From Euryarchaeota archaeon UBA251 (lineage in GTDB: Archaea; Thermoplasmatota; Poseidoniia; Poseidoniales; Thalassarchaeaceae): a stretch of 49,201 nt of DNA. The position numbers and the translations under genes were made by a program. The notes beneath the pieces were generated by a model. It was not told the DNA's origin. It did not search any database and saw only the letters and a list, made by a program, of their open reading frames with translations. Shown here piece by piece: positions 10,401 through 19,984 of the stretch (the first letter of the stretch is position 1; each line of letters opens with the position of its first letter). The stretch is taken from positions 1 to 49,201 of the forward strand of contig DAFJ01000059.1 in assembly GCA_002497905.1 (NCBI GenBank), read 5' to 3'.

Positions 10401-11933
10401 ATTCCAAACACAGATGATTTGAATGGACCAAGTATTGTCATTCCAGAATTTAACACAACCCAAGGACTGCGAGGAATCGCGGATTTCATGGACTCCTTTT
10501 CAGAGATGGGGCGTTCCGTAAATCAAGTGCTTGCTGATTTGTCTGAGACAGTGACGGGCCAAGCTGGGGAGGAGGCCGCTTCTGAGTTCCAGTTTGGTTT
10601 CGAGTTTGATGCTGATCGCCATTTCGATCTCACTGTTGATGCAGTTCAAGGCTCCATGGGAATAGACGAGCCGGAATGGAGACATGGCATCTCGATGAAT
10701 TCAGGTGTGGAAGGTGAAGAGCAAGGATTCCATGTTCGTGCTTGGCTCCCCGGTCTAGCCCCCGATGTCAAGTTGGATTTGCGTTTCCAGAATGAATCAG
10801 GCCTTGAGATATGGAACATAGAGGTAGAGATGTCTGATTGGCAACCTCTACGTGAGGAGTTCATCATCCAGATTGCTGGTTTCGACGCCCAAGATCTTGA
10901 TTTTTCATTAATCGGCTTCCAACCGGGTGAATCAACTGAGGTTGCAATCCAGACATCTTTCTCGACAAGGGATATAGGGGCGACTTCAGAGGTTACCACC
11001 TCTACTAGTTACCAACTCTCTCATCGTCTTGACTACGTAGTGGCCTCGATTCTAAATCGAGATTTAGGGACTCGATCACAACTTTTCGTGTCTGACATTC
11101 CTGCGATTATCGATCTCTATGCTTCAATTGGCCAATCGATTTCGGTTTCGTTGGATGTTCCAGAGTCAGAGCGTATTCAAGGTGATTCAGTTGGATCAGT
11201 GATGCTTCAGCAACTTCAATGGTTTGAGGGTCAATGGTGGCCTGCAACAATCTTCCTCAAGGATGTACCTGGGGAGATTGACCTAGCAACTGAGCCTGCG
11301 AATGTCTTCGACATAACACAACCAACATCCTTCCAAGGTGTACCGGAGTTCGATTTCTCTGCATCTGGTTCAGGCATGGATCTCTACATGGAAATATCAG
11401 GCCGAGCAATCAACACGAAAGGTGACACAGTCCTTCTAGCTGAGAATCTGATGGAGGAGATGACAGTATCATTGGATGAGAATTTCCATTTGGCGATTCG
11501 ATCATCTGGAGAAGGTATCGGAAAACTCTACCTTCGTCAGAGTGATGTTCCTGCTCAGCCAGGTATCCGGCTGATTCAGATGGAGGCATTGGGTGAGAAT
11601 CTGAAATCCGCAACAATCAGCCTTACTGAGGTAGGTCTCTATCCTGTGTTCCGTATTGGCGATGTCCAAGGTGGAAGGATTGTGTTGAGTGCTCGTGCTT
11701 CGGTTGATTTCATGGGTATGACGTTCGATGGACGCGCAGTCCTACTCGATGCGCAACAGACTTCTGGAATCCCAACAGGGACTACAATCGGTGTCAACGG
11801 ATTAGCTTCTGATCTCTCGTTGCTTAATGTGATACCAGGCTTCGATGGTTCAACAACTCATTACATGGTACCTGAGCCGTTGACAACAGGTGTCCTGACC
11901 CTTTGTACCACGTTATTCGGAGGTGGGTCCTGA
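7431..11933 (+). CDS. Giant secreted beta-rich protein, uncharacterised
   Basis: I do not recognise a domain in this 1,500-residue protein. The start at ATG 7431 follows the upstream stop by 34 bases; the open frame upstream of it overlaps the previous gene and is rejected. A hydrophobic segment at about residues 20-40 (KSLVLVIIMILSVWLP then PVPAVSG) is a plausible signal peptide. The rest is a long run of beta-strand-like sequence rich in Asp, Ser, Thr, Ile and Gly with very few Cys. No C-terminal membrane helix, lipobox or sorting motif is seen. The stop codon overlaps the ATG of the next gene (TGATG), so the 198-residue membrane protein is probably translationally coupled and may act with it. 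It could be an adhesin or sheath component; that is a guess. Confidence 0.72.
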   Translation: MSSSKLQSMAPLVERNLPRKSLVLVIIMILSVWLPVPAVSGAIQIDNRDFGVLAELYGALDTRSELLIDDGEGALAANSMSSVDSSIRNSSSSDALGSADNPIPDATWKNITIEPVQHPSPYEIILDPSSAPPGATDSILNTLINITDYVIWTQYETVNGEVVDKFEVIDFSASLLSLFPPLPGQPTPDPFLHEIDIDNLLNDGSTSTNQNSGDLTEEGDCGYDISVGLTIAIDSGDGWGVEGTNIWVEPTIEFNVKMFNGGVSTFDADCDETPESEAGDAVWDSMKTLRVSLFKQFTYSESLFFGSPGPSYIWVIDTHYTIPPEDTSLEVGIERIWFDAPGTVLSALNGPLGLLGLLGVDTSGIKIVSIAAPYAIHLETLGTTACPTGYDPVFDVDANPILHGCGTQAGFGYVHLNEPVNGQREAIEVAYIEFSAHPPIFDDRIPSEVDLVIRTDSVLSTTAADIGEGSLTSIEYFADRRADIHVHFHEDRRNVAPSTIDGSFGNVTESAGWLRGMPAGSLDQLEIERVFKMLGSDKSPELPGRLPERLGLIIAIKNFSKDNSPNANDPSLPVNPADPPQSLVVIRSVQSVTEIDYGSWFLREGADEDRRQIRTRLIGIPTTLVLFGSFAIDGGDEGTNATLDDPNGASLDIFSRILDTTILNLVDIFINIGSALNAVPQALGEALSGGLEAGGGLEGTEFHLQMFDDLGVNRIPDRLDLIEMDLGTSNHPTLAGDHIFLSEDRDLDLVQGRTNSREPLMPIALSIRLSGFSAADISDDQSLDEQMLTLETVNSQPLRVGFIQHDADSLIGASLHIVQISALPDKMSMSLQPSKTFWNASDSVDEITYIGLSEDQRQVVRMRDVPMSFEMEVADSFSWVATEPMTSVEIQVSNHTAPKTMDDDHFLFNYDGLTDTAYLSARITNLSEITFIKADTDVNPEALDSIQLRVDGNRTFRSSIQHVPGPNDPSTRGLHLRALIDPLPGIISMDIPNTDDLNGPSIVIPEFNTTQGLRGIADFMDSFSEMGRSVNQVLADLSETVTGQAGEEAASEFQFGFEFDADRHFDLTVDAVQGSMGIDEPEWRHGISMNSGVEGEEQGFHVRAWLPGLAPDVKLDLRFQNESGLEIWNIEVEMSDWQPLREEFIIQIAGFDAQDLDFSLIGFQPGESTEVAIQTSFSTRDIGATSEVTTSTSYQLSHRLDYVVASILNRDLGTRSQLFVSDIPAIIDLYASIGQSISVSLDVPESERIQGDSVGSVMLQQLQWFEGQWWPATIFLKDVPGEIDLATEPANVFDITQPTSFQGVPEFDFSASGSGMDLYMEISGRAINTKGDTVLLAENLMEEMTVSLDENFHLAIRSSGEGIGKLYLRQSDVPAQPGIRLIQMEALGENLKSATISLTEVGLYPVFRIGDVQGGRIVLSARASVDFMGMTFDGRAVLLDAQQTSGIPTGTTIGVNGLASDLSLLNVIPGFDGSTTHYMVPEPLTTGVLTLCTTLFGGGS

Positions 11934-12529
11934 TGGTTTTGGATAATTTGGATGATCTTGAGTCTGAATTGGAAGACACTAGCCTTGAGATTGCCGGACG
12001 TCGAGTATCACTCTCAGATGTTGAGAGAGCGCATGGAGCGTTGGAATCTGCACGCACTGTGGCAGCAGCGGTAACCCCGGGCCGAGTAATACTTGCAACG
12101 GGCCTAATCTTGCTTCTCCTACTCAGTTCGTTTGGAGTATGGTATTTCCTCGTGCCTCGTGATGCTGTCGCTGTGGAAGTTGTCTACATGCAGGGAGGCC
12201 CAGGTCATGTAGTGTTGGCCGAGGTTCACAATTTTGGGAGCCGAGAAGTAACTGATCTGAGAGTTGACATGCAATTCGAAACTCTAGATGGTGAACTTCT
12301 TGCATCATCATCTTTTGATGCTGCGAATCTTCCTGGACATGTGTCTATTGCAGGCGACGATCTTGAATTCACCGTAGCCGGTGCTTCAGTATGGGAGAAT
12401 TATTCGTTATCAATCACGGTTGAATATACAAATCATCGTGGGGATGTAGTGGAGAAGGTTTGGCTTCATACTGTTGGAGAATGGGCCTTTGAGTCCTTCC
12501 GTGATCATTCGGATGTCCACTGGTTTTGA
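11933..12529 (+). CDS. Single-pass membrane protein with extracytoplasmic beta domain
   Basis: This 198-residue protein has an acidic N-terminal cytoplasmic segment (LDDLESELEDTSLEIAGRRV) and one membrane helix at about residues 49-70 (a Leu-rich GLILLLLLSSFGVWYFLVP). A beta-sandwich-like extracellular domain follows, resembling the Ig-like or CARDB-type domains in the neighbours (VVLAEVHNFGSREVTDLRVD). The start ATG at 11933 overlaps the stop of the giant secreted protein in a TGATG arrangement. An in-frame start 30 bases earlier is less likely. The tight coupling suggests it anchors or helps export that protein; this is inference. No enzyme motif is visible. Confidence 0.75.
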   Translation: MVLDNLDDLESELEDTSLEIAGRRVSLSDVERAHGALESARTVAAAVTPGRVILATGLILLLLLSSFGVWYFLVPRDAVAVEVVYMQGGPGHVVLAEVHNFGSREVTDLRVDMQFETLDGELLASSSFDAANLPGHVSIAGDDLEFTVAGASVWENYSLSITVEYTNHRGDVVEKVWLHTVGEWAFESFRDHSDVHWF

Positions 12530-12576
12530 TGACAACAGTAGAGAAGTCCTAAATCCGTCGTGTTGGACCCTCAACC

Positions 12577-15500
12577 ATGATTCGTCGAGGAAGGGCGACG
12601 AGCCTCGCCCTCCTGCTTCTGTTGCAGGTTCTCCTCATCAGCGTCGAATTTGATCCGATGAATGATGGAATTGTATTCGAAGACAATGAAAATCAGAGAA
12701 TCGAATTGAAACCGGATCCCGATTCGATTCGCGGTGTAAGTCCAATTCAGACAGGCGATGCCGAGATTGCTTTCAGACAACCCGGTGCGGATACTGTAAT
12801 CGGTTCTCTTTCCACCAATGGATGGGATTCTAGTACCGTTCTTAGCCCAGATTTTGCCGAGATTCGCGAGGATCTCCACATCGTCGCTCTTGACAGTGGT
12901 GTTGATCCTTGGGAGGCACGGCTCGCTTTGGACGCACTTTCTGACATTAAGGTTCGAACGATGATTCCACCGACTGGTTTCCTCATCCAAGGTGTATCCG
13001 ATGCTTTTTCCTCGGCATCATCTCTTGAAGGTGTGATTGCCTCGACTCAGGTTTCGGTAGGATTAGTCGTGGATGAACCACTTCGTACCTTCGTTGATAC
13101 TTCAACACCCGATGAAGAGGTACGGATTTTAATCACAGGGTGGAGGGATATCGATGGGATACCCCAGCCCTCCTCCAACCTCCAAGGCCATCAGCACTCG
13201 ATCACATCGGTGGATGCGGAGGAGATTCGACCATGGGGTGATGGTCGTGTCGAGGCTACGGTTAGTGTAGGAGCCATTCCTATCCTCGCACATAATCCTG
13301 CAGTGGCTTGGATTTCATTTCCACCACAATGGGAAATACACAACGATCGATCGAGGACTCACATGCGCATATCTGATGCTGCAACTCACTTCATCAGTGA
13401 TCTCAACGGTTCAGGCGTTAAGGTAGCTGTTGCAGATTCGGGAATAGATCAAGATCATGGTGATATGAATGGACGTGTCAGTTATGTCGAGTCATTGACA
13501 TGGGGGGACAGCTCTACTGAGGATAGGCATTCAGGGCATGGAACACACGTGGCTTGCACCGTTTTGGGAGATGGGTCAAAAGGAGGTTACGCGGGAGTAG
13601 CACCTCAGGCCGATCTTTACTTTCAAGCAATGGAGGATGATTCCACAGGGCAGTTCTCTGGTGCCAGTGTCGACTATATGTTACGTACAGCATACAACGA
13701 TGATGTGCAAATCCACACCAATTCATGGGGTTCACAGGGCGACCATGGGCGATATACTACCTCTGCAGCAGACGTCGATAGCCGCACATCACAATATGAT
13801 CAATTCTGGTCCTATGATGGATTCACTGTACTCTACTCTGCAGGCAATGATGGTTCAACAGGCCTGACTCCCCCTGCTACAGCGAAGAACTCCATTGCTG
13901 TGGCAAATCACCATAACCGTGGAGGAAGCGCGCCGGATACTATTGCTCAATCAAGTAGCAAGGGTCCGACAGATGATGACCGAATCAAACCTGATCTTGC
14001 AGCTCCAGGTACCTGGGTTCGTTCTTGCCTATCTCAGGATGCACAGGATACCGGCGGTAATTCGTGGAAGAGCACCTGGTACATCGAGTACTCAGGAACT
14101 TCGATGGCTTCCCCCAATGCCGCTGGTGCTGCAGCCTTAGTATACGAATACCTTACTGAGGTAGCAGGCCGGCCGTCACCACAGGGCGCTCTCATCAAGG
14201 CACTTCTCGTTCTCGGTGCCGAGGATATGGGGGCACGGGATATTCCGAACAACAACGAAGGTTGGGGGAGGATAAACCTTGCAAACTCTCTCATTCCAGG
14301 TTCTGACACTGGTGTTTTCGTAGATGATCGTACCACCCTTCGTTCCGGCGATTCTGCAACCTATGAGTTCAACCTGACACGATCAGGTTCTCCACTCAAG
14401 GTGGTGTTAGCTTGGTCTGACTACCAGGGAAGTTCTTCCAGTAATAACCAATTGAGAAACGATCTGAATCTGGAGGTTATTGCACCAGACGGTACCACGA
14501 CATATCTCGGTAACGCCTTCCAATCTGGGCGCTCTGCTCCAGGGGGTTCAGCGGACAATAAGAACAACCTCGAGGTGGTTCTTGTCGATTCAGCAGTAGC
14601 TGGTGTTTGGCAGGTTCGTATCTCGGATGTATATCATGGTGGAGGGCGGGCTGACCAGCCATTTGCACTTGCTGTTCGGGGTGTTAATGTGAATGATCTT
14701 CGTTCAGATCCGATTGTAATTCTCTCGGATGTATCCTATTCTTCAGAAGTCCCTCAGGTTGGTGAGCAGATTGAGATTAATATCCCCATCATGAATCAGG
14801 GTAGTGGCACCGCAATCGATTTGCTGGTCGATGCAGGAATCCAGCGAGTTGGTACTGCTGGAACCGATTTAGGTCGTCAAACCATAAGTCTTGGTCCTGG
14901 TCAGACACGTATTGTCTCATGGATGTGGACGCCGCAAAGCGAAGGTGAAGTCACTCTTCAAATCATCATTGATCCTGATGGAGCCATCGAAGAAGCAGAT
15001 GAAGACAACAACATTGCGAATATCCCTCTCATAATTTCTGCGCCGGGAATTCGAATTGATGCGAATGTCCTCGCACAGAGTGTGACTTCAGCAAACCAAG
15101 CCTCAACCACATGGGATCTTGACCTCAAGAATACGGCATTGTTACCTACGAACGCCACCATCGAATCAGGAGATCCGGTCCGGGATCATGACTCTCAGTC
15201 GTTCAATTGGTTCCGTTCTTTCAATCGAACTGCGATTCCGTTGGAAGGCAGCGAATCGACTGATGTCTCATTCACGTTGGTTCATCCAAGCCCACCTGAA
15301 CCTGGCACCTATCGGATTCCCTTGACAGGTGTGGATGAAGACAACAGTCTGACCTTCCCGCTGGACCTCCAACTCATTGTCCCAGTTCTTCCGGACGTGC
15401 AGACACAGACTACATCATCTCAGATTTCATTACACCCTGTGGACAACACATCCTTCGAGTTTATCCTCACCAATCGAGGAAACGGTCCTCAGGGATATGA

Positions 15501-17103
15501 TCTCAGGATTGATGCACCTCAGAGTTGGCACATGGGTTTTGATGACCTTGGCTCAACAATTGGGGCGTCGGGTGGTTCCTCAGGTACTATGGCCATTGAT
15601 GAATCGCTAACAGTTCGAATGACGGCAGTGCCACCATATTCTATGATCTCAGCAGGGACTGCACTACAGGCCACAGTTACGGTGACCTCTCAGGTAGATC
15701 CTAGCGAATCATGGACCCTTGATTTCCCAATGGTGGTTGCACCCTTCGATCGACTTGATGCCCGCCTCGACACGCAGGTAGGTATTCTCGCGAAGGATGC
15801 CTCAATTCCATTACAGTACACTATCACGAACACAGGTAATCGTGAGGTCACGATTACTCCAGATGCTGAGGATCGACCTTCCGGTTGGAGTATCTCAAAC
15901 AATCTTCAGTCGTTTACCCTCGGTATAGGCGAGGAGGAAATCTATGGTGTCGGACTTATCGGTAACGGGTATGCGACCTCCGGTTCATTCAACCTCTTGT
16001 TCCGAACTGATGACGGATATGAGATATCGGCTCCAGCACAGTTGAATGTTGAGGAAGACATCAGTGGTTCCCTTGTATTTTCATCTATACTTCTCGCGGA
16101 TGGCACCTTAGGTAGCGATACGATGGAAGTAGGTTCTGTATCATCTGGTCAACCCGGCTTCTTACTGGAATGGTTGGTAACTAACGATGGGAGCACTTCA
16201 TGGACAGGGACCTATTCGCTAGATGTTCCATCTGAATGGTCCTATTCGTGTATTGATCCTGGGGTATTAGCAGCAGGTGTGTCGGATTACCTCACTTGTT
16301 CCGTGGTTATGCCAGATAATGTGGAGGCTGGCTCAATTCCTGCAATTGGTGCAATGGTTTCAGCAGATGATATGGATCTGCTTGACATCGTATCTATCCG
16401 AGTTGCTTCAGTGGAATCCGTTGCTATCACTACATTAACTGAGATTGAGGCTATGGAGATCGGTTCCACAACGTCTCTAGAATTTGAGATTACGAATGAT
16501 GGTAACGTAGCAATCCAACATCGTATAGTAGTCACGTCAGATGATGGCTGGTCGATTGTAATCCTCGATGATCCTAGCATCAATTTGAATCCAGGTTCTA
16601 GTCAACGTATTGATGTTGAAGTCACACCAACTTCTAGAGGCAGTTCAGCTATTCGTGTCCAAGTTCTTGGTCCTGAAGACGCCACTATTGGATCTACTGA
16701 GGTTGGTGTGTATTCAGAACGATCTTCCGTGGAGCCAGCTGAAGGCGGTTCAGGTGCTGTCATCCTTGGAATCGGAATCATCCTCATCGGCATTCTCGCT
16801 GGGGCAGTCATGGTGCTCTTACGCAAGGATAAGCCAACTCCTCAGACCATTCCTGTAAAGGCTCGTGTAGGATTTAGTGGCACCTTGCCACCGCCTCCCA
16901 CAACTTCGAAGCCTGCGGTAACACTTCCGAAGGTTTCTTGTTGGGCTTGTAGTCAACCCATTGAGGCGGAAAATCGTCGTGCTTGTCGCGATTGTGGTGC
17001 CCGGTATCATGCGTTAGGAGGATGTGATCATGCTGGTATTACCGCTTGTCGCCGATGTGGTGCAGATGTTATCTCGTTCATGGAGGAAGGGCATGCACAC
17101 TGA
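12577..17103 (+). CDS. Membrane-anchored subtilisin-like serine protease with RING-like zinc tail
   Basis: This 1,508-residue exported protease has a signal peptide and a propeptide-like region to about residue 260, then an S8 peptidase domain. The catalytic triad is complete: Asp287 in VAVADSGID, His321 in GHGTHVA and Ser509 in GTSMASPN. The oxyanion Asn382 is in HTNSWG. A P/proprotein-convertase-like beta domain follows (LVLAWSDYQGSSSSNNQLRNDLNLEV region), then one CARDB and several NEW3-like Ig repeats. A membrane helix lies at about 1392-1415, followed by a cytoplasmic tail with eight Cys and two His between about 1455 and 1498. That tail has the spacing CxxC-x11-CxxC-x3-YH-x4-C-x7-CxxC and resembles prokaryotic RING-like treble-clef modules. 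The active site would be outside and the zinc module inside the cell. Large cell-surface subtilases fit a protein-degrading marine heterotroph. Confidence 0.9.
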   Translation: MIRRGRATSLALLLLLQVLLISVEFDPMNDGIVFEDNENQRIELKPDPDSIRGVSPIQTGDAEIAFRQPGADTVIGSLSTNGWDSSTVLSPDFAEIREDLHIVALDSGVDPWEARLALDALSDIKVRTMIPPTGFLIQGVSDAFSSASSLEGVIASTQVSVGLVVDEPLRTFVDTSTPDEEVRILITGWRDIDGIPQPSSNLQGHQHSITSVDAEEIRPWGDGRVEATVSVGAIPILAHNPAVAWISFPPQWEIHNDRSRTHMRISDAATHFISDLNGSGVKVAVADSGIDQDHGDMNGRVSYVESLTWGDSSTEDRHSGHGTHVACTVLGDGSKGGYAGVAPQADLYFQAMEDDSTGQFSGASVDYMLRTAYNDDVQIHTNSWGSQGDHGRYTTSAADVDSRTSQYDQFWSYDGFTVLYSAGNDGSTGLTPPATAKNSIAVANHHNRGGSAPDTIAQSSSKGPTDDDRIKPDLAAPGTWVRSCLSQDAQDTGGNSWKSTWYIEYSGTSMASPNAAGAAALVYEYLTEVAGRPSPQGALIKALLVLGAEDMGARDIPNNNEGWGRINLANSLIPGSDTGVFVDDRTTLRSGDSATYEFNLTRSGSPLKVVLAWSDYQGSSSSNNQLRNDLNLEVIAPDGTTTYLGNAFQSGRSAPGGSADNKNNLEVVLVDSAVAGVWQVRISDVYHGGGRADQPFALAVRGVNVNDLRSDPIVILSDVSYSSEVPQVGEQIEINIPIMNQGSGTAIDLLVDAGIQRVGTAGTDLGRQTISLGPGQTRIVSWMWTPQSEGEVTLQIIIDPDGAIEEADEDNNIANIPLIISAPGIRIDANVLAQSVTSANQASTTWDLDLKNTALLPTNATIESGDPVRDHDSQSFNWFRSFNRTAIPLEGSESTDVSFTLVHPSPPEPGTYRIPLTGVDEDNSLTFPLDLQLIVPVLPDVQTQTTSSQISLHPVDNTSFEFILTNRGNGPQGYDLRIDAPQSWHMGFDDLGSTIGASGGSSGTMAIDESLTVRMTAVPPYSMISAGTALQATVTVTSQVDPSESWTLDFPMVVAPFDRLDARLDTQVGILAKDASIPLQYTITNTGNREVTITPDAEDRPSGWSISNNLQSFTLGIGEEEIYGVGLIGNGYATSGSFNLLFRTDDGYEISAPAQLNVEEDISGSLVFSSILLADGTLGSDTMEVGSVSSGQPGFLLEWLVTNDGSTSWTGTYSLDVPSEWSYSCIDPGVLAAGVSDYLTCSVVMPDNVEAGSIPAIGAMVSADDMDLLDIVSIRVASVESVAITTLTEIEAMEIGSTTSLEFEITNDGNVAIQHRIVVTSDDGWSIVILDDPSINLNPGSSQRIDVEVTPTSRGSSAIRVQVLGPEDATIGSTEVGVYSERSSVEPAEGGSGAVILGIGIILIGILAGAVMVLLRKDKPTPQTIPVKARVGFSGTLPPPPTTSKPAVTLPKVSCWACSQPIEAENRRACRDCGARYHALGGCDHAGITACRRCGADVISFMEEGHAH

Positions 17104-17140
17104 CGGAGGTCATTTAATCGACGGAGTTACAGGGGTACCT

Positions 17141-19879
17141 ATGGCATCCGGTCGGAGACAGGCTCTCTTCGGTGTTTTGCTCATGCTAACTCTCTCTCTA
17201 GCACCCGTTGTGAGTGCAGAGGCAGAGGTCACTTTATCTTCGAATACAATGGCTCAGGAAGCCAGTCCTGATGAGGCTGCAGAGTATACCATCACAGTCC
17301 GAAATACTGGTTCAGATGACATTACAGTACAACTCGCGACCGCTCAAGGTCAGGATTGTCAAGGATTCACATCGAATATTGAGCAGATTTCTGAGACTAT
17401 TTCTTCGGGTTCGAGTGCTACCGCCACGTTAACCGTCACTGTAGCCCAAGGTGCTGAAGGTGATTGTGAGACCACAGTGACTGCTACAGCTAATGCGGCT
17501 CCACCTGCTCCTCCAGGTCAACCCGCGCAGGACGATATTACAGTCACTACCACTGCAGGGGAAGGAGGGAATGGCCTTTTCGGTGTATCTCTATCAACTT
17601 CTCAACCACAGAAGACCTATTCCAGCGGAGAAGAGGAAGACTGGACCGTTACAGTTGAGAACACAGGTCAGAACTCTGCTCAGGTAACATTGACTCTGGA
17701 TGGTGATTCATCTTGTGATTCCGATGAATTGTCAGCCACAGTTGATCCGGCTCAAGTCACACTTCAGGCTGAAGGAGATACCGAGGATGTCACAGTCACG
17801 GTAAACATTCCAGATGGTAGTAGTACGGGGGCCGGTTCGCATTGTTTCATCTTGCGTGCAGAGGTTACTAATGATCAGAATCCGTCGGGTCGTGCATCGG
17901 ATAATTTGTCATTGACCCTAACTATCCCGGAGAGAAAGGAGTGCTCTGCAAGCGTAAGTCCAACCACTCTAGATATTGCGCCCGGTAACACGGCTTCGGT
18001 TAGTTTCACTGTCTCTAATCAGGGAAATACCGATTGGTCGGTTAGCACTGATACCTCTGGTACATTCCAAGATTGGGCTTCGAACCAAGATGCATCATCT
18101 GCTTTGTTAGTGATTGATGGGAGTCGTAGTTTCAACTTCGACATCACTCCAGATGATTCCATCGAAGCGGGTGATACTACAATGATTACGTTCAAGGGAA
18201 TGGATGGTACGGCGATGAAGTGTTCCACTCAACTTGCTGTGAGATTAGGCCAATCATATGCGGCATCACTCAATGTTGCCACATCCGTGCTGTCGAACGT
18301 TGATCCAGGCACTCCAGGTGTCAATTCAGTGACTGTTGGTAATCTCGGAAACGGCCCAGATATCCTTTCCCTTGGCGCCACAATGAGCTACGTCGATGGA
18401 TCAGGTACTCCAAACGGTTGGACAGTTCAGTTTGCGTCTCCTTCTGTTTCTCTGAGTAGTCGTCATTCAAACTCAGGAGACAGTGAGACAGTTGAGGTTC
18501 TCGTAGGCGTACCAGAGAATGCGCGCGCTGACAAAGCAGTCGAAGTTACTGTGACAGTCACCTCAAACGGCGCATCAAGTTCCGGTGTGCTTGCGACTGG
18601 GGCTTTCGAGGTTCGTGTTGCGATGTTCCATGAGGTCTCTGTGTCTACAATTGTAGGAGAGGGGGAGGTGATGCAGCAGACTGGTTCAGCCGGGCAGATA
18701 GTACGTTTCCCGATGACTGTAAACAATCAGGGCAACGTTGAGGATAATTTCCTGCTTGAGGTCTGCGACGGAGGAGTTCCTGGCGATTGTGTGACGCCGT
18801 CTTGGAACACTCGCTTCACTGACATGCAGGGGAACCGCATTACACAGATTACAATTCAACCCGGTGAGAGTGCTGAGGTTGAACTACAGGTAACTGTATC
18901 CTCGTCTGCTTTCGAGTTTGAGGACGCAGAGTTCCGAGCTAATGTCTACGTTCAAGCCCAGACGTCGACAATGACTTCATCTAATTTCCGAGTTCAGGTT
19001 TCAAACTTCGACTATGCTGCGAATATCGCATTCGTAAATCCAGGTGATGATCCAGATGCCATGGATCTCTCCCTTGCTCCGGGGTCATCCTTCAGATTCG
19101 ATGTCATGGTAACAAACGCAGGCAATAGTAGCTTTGTGGACGAAGCTCTCGTCAATGCTTTCGGAATGGAAGGCCTCATCGATATCACCTTGACAATGAA
19201 TGGTAGTGAACTATCTGACGCTTTCTCGATAGGTGCTGCTGGATCTGAATCGGTACTCATTACCGTTGATCTAAGCCTTACTGAACTGGCATTGGATGGC
19301 GACTATGGCACCATTACGATTGAGGCTGCATCTGTGAATGATGCGGCTGAAATATCGGTGCTCAACATTCTTGTTTCTGTCACTACGATTTACGAACTCG
19401 ATGTTACGGTAATCTCTGGAAAAGAGCTTGAGGTTAATCCTCCTAATTCAGCAGTTTTCGAATTAGAAGTCACAAACATTGGCAATGCTGAGACAGAGTG
19501 CATGGTCAACATGTCCGAGGCACTTCGCGGCTGGTCTTTGAGTCACAATGCAGACACCTCATTCAAGTTGCAGCCTGGCGAATCTATCACAGTATTAGTC
19601 AAGGCATCTCCTCCTGTTGGCTTGATTGATGAGGATGCCTTTTCGTTCGTTGTTCGGATTGAACCTGTGGAATCCGCCATCGATGGGACGCCAATTGATT
19701 TGAAGGCAACCGGTTCTCAACAGACTCTGATGGATCGAATTGGTCTTGACGAACAGCAGCAGCAGTACGTTCAGTTTGGTGGCGCGGGCATTATCGCCCT
19801 TCTATTAGTGGGCATGATTATGAGGACTGTACTACAGAATCGTCGTTATTCAAAGGAATTCGAATCTGAAGATTCTTGA
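17141..19879 (+). CDS. Secreted, membrane-anchored NEW3/CARDB-repeat protein
   Basis: This 912-residue protein begins with a signal peptide (MASGRRQALFGVLLMLTLSL, cleavage near VVSA). It continues as a chain of roughly seven Ig-like repeats of the NEW3/CARDB kind, each recognisable by phrases such as YTITVRNTGSDDITV, VSFTVSNQGNTDWSV, VNNQGNVEDNFLLEV and LEVTNIGNAETECMV. The chain ends with one membrane helix (GGAGIIALLLVGMIM) and a short charged tail. Unlike two neighbours it has no zinc motif after the helix. An in-frame ATG at 17093 overlaps the protease stop by 11 bases and is an alternative start; ATG 17141 is preferred because the signal peptide follows at once. It is probably co-transcribed with the protease and could be a companion scaffold or a spacer that presents it. 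Confidence 0.8.
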   Translation: MASGRRQALFGVLLMLTLSLAPVVSAEAEVTLSSNTMAQEASPDEAAEYTITVRNTGSDDITVQLATAQGQDCQGFTSNIEQISETISSGSSATATLTVTVAQGAEGDCETTVTATANAAPPAPPGQPAQDDITVTTTAGEGGNGLFGVSLSTSQPQKTYSSGEEEDWTVTVENTGQNSAQVTLTLDGDSSCDSDELSATVDPAQVTLQAEGDTEDVTVTVNIPDGSSTGAGSHCFILRAEVTNDQNPSGRASDNLSLTLTIPERKECSASVSPTTLDIAPGNTASVSFTVSNQGNTDWSVSTDTSGTFQDWASNQDASSALLVIDGSRSFNFDITPDDSIEAGDTTMITFKGMDGTAMKCSTQLAVRLGQSYAASLNVATSVLSNVDPGTPGVNSVTVGNLGNGPDILSLGATMSYVDGSGTPNGWTVQFASPSVSLSSRHSNSGDSETVEVLVGVPENARADKAVEVTVTVTSNGASSSGVLATGAFEVRVAMFHEVSVSTIVGEGEVMQQTGSAGQIVRFPMTVNNQGNVEDNFLLEVCDGGVPGDCVTPSWNTRFTDMQGNRITQITIQPGESAEVELQVTVSSSAFEFEDAEFRANVYVQAQTSTMTSSNFRVQVSNFDYAANIAFVNPGDDPDAMDLSLAPGSSFRFDVMVTNAGNSSFVDEALVNAFGMEGLIDITLTMNGSELSDAFSIGAAGSESVLITVDLSLTELALDGDYGTITIEAASVNDAAEISVLNILVSVTTIYELDVTVISGKELEVNPPNSAVFELEVTNIGNAETECMVNMSEALRGWSLSHNADTSFKLQPGESITVLVKASPPVGLIDEDAFSFVVRIEPVESAIDGTPIDLKATGSQQTLMDRIGLDEQQQQYVQFGGAGIIALLLVGMIMRTVLQNRRYSKEFESEDS

Positions 19880-19984
19880 GTTGTAGAAAGCACACGTTTC
19901 TGATGGTGCTTTAGGTGATGTAAAGAATAGCCTTATGAGCAGAGTTACGGTGTTTTGACTTACGGGACTTGAGGGTCCTTTGAG

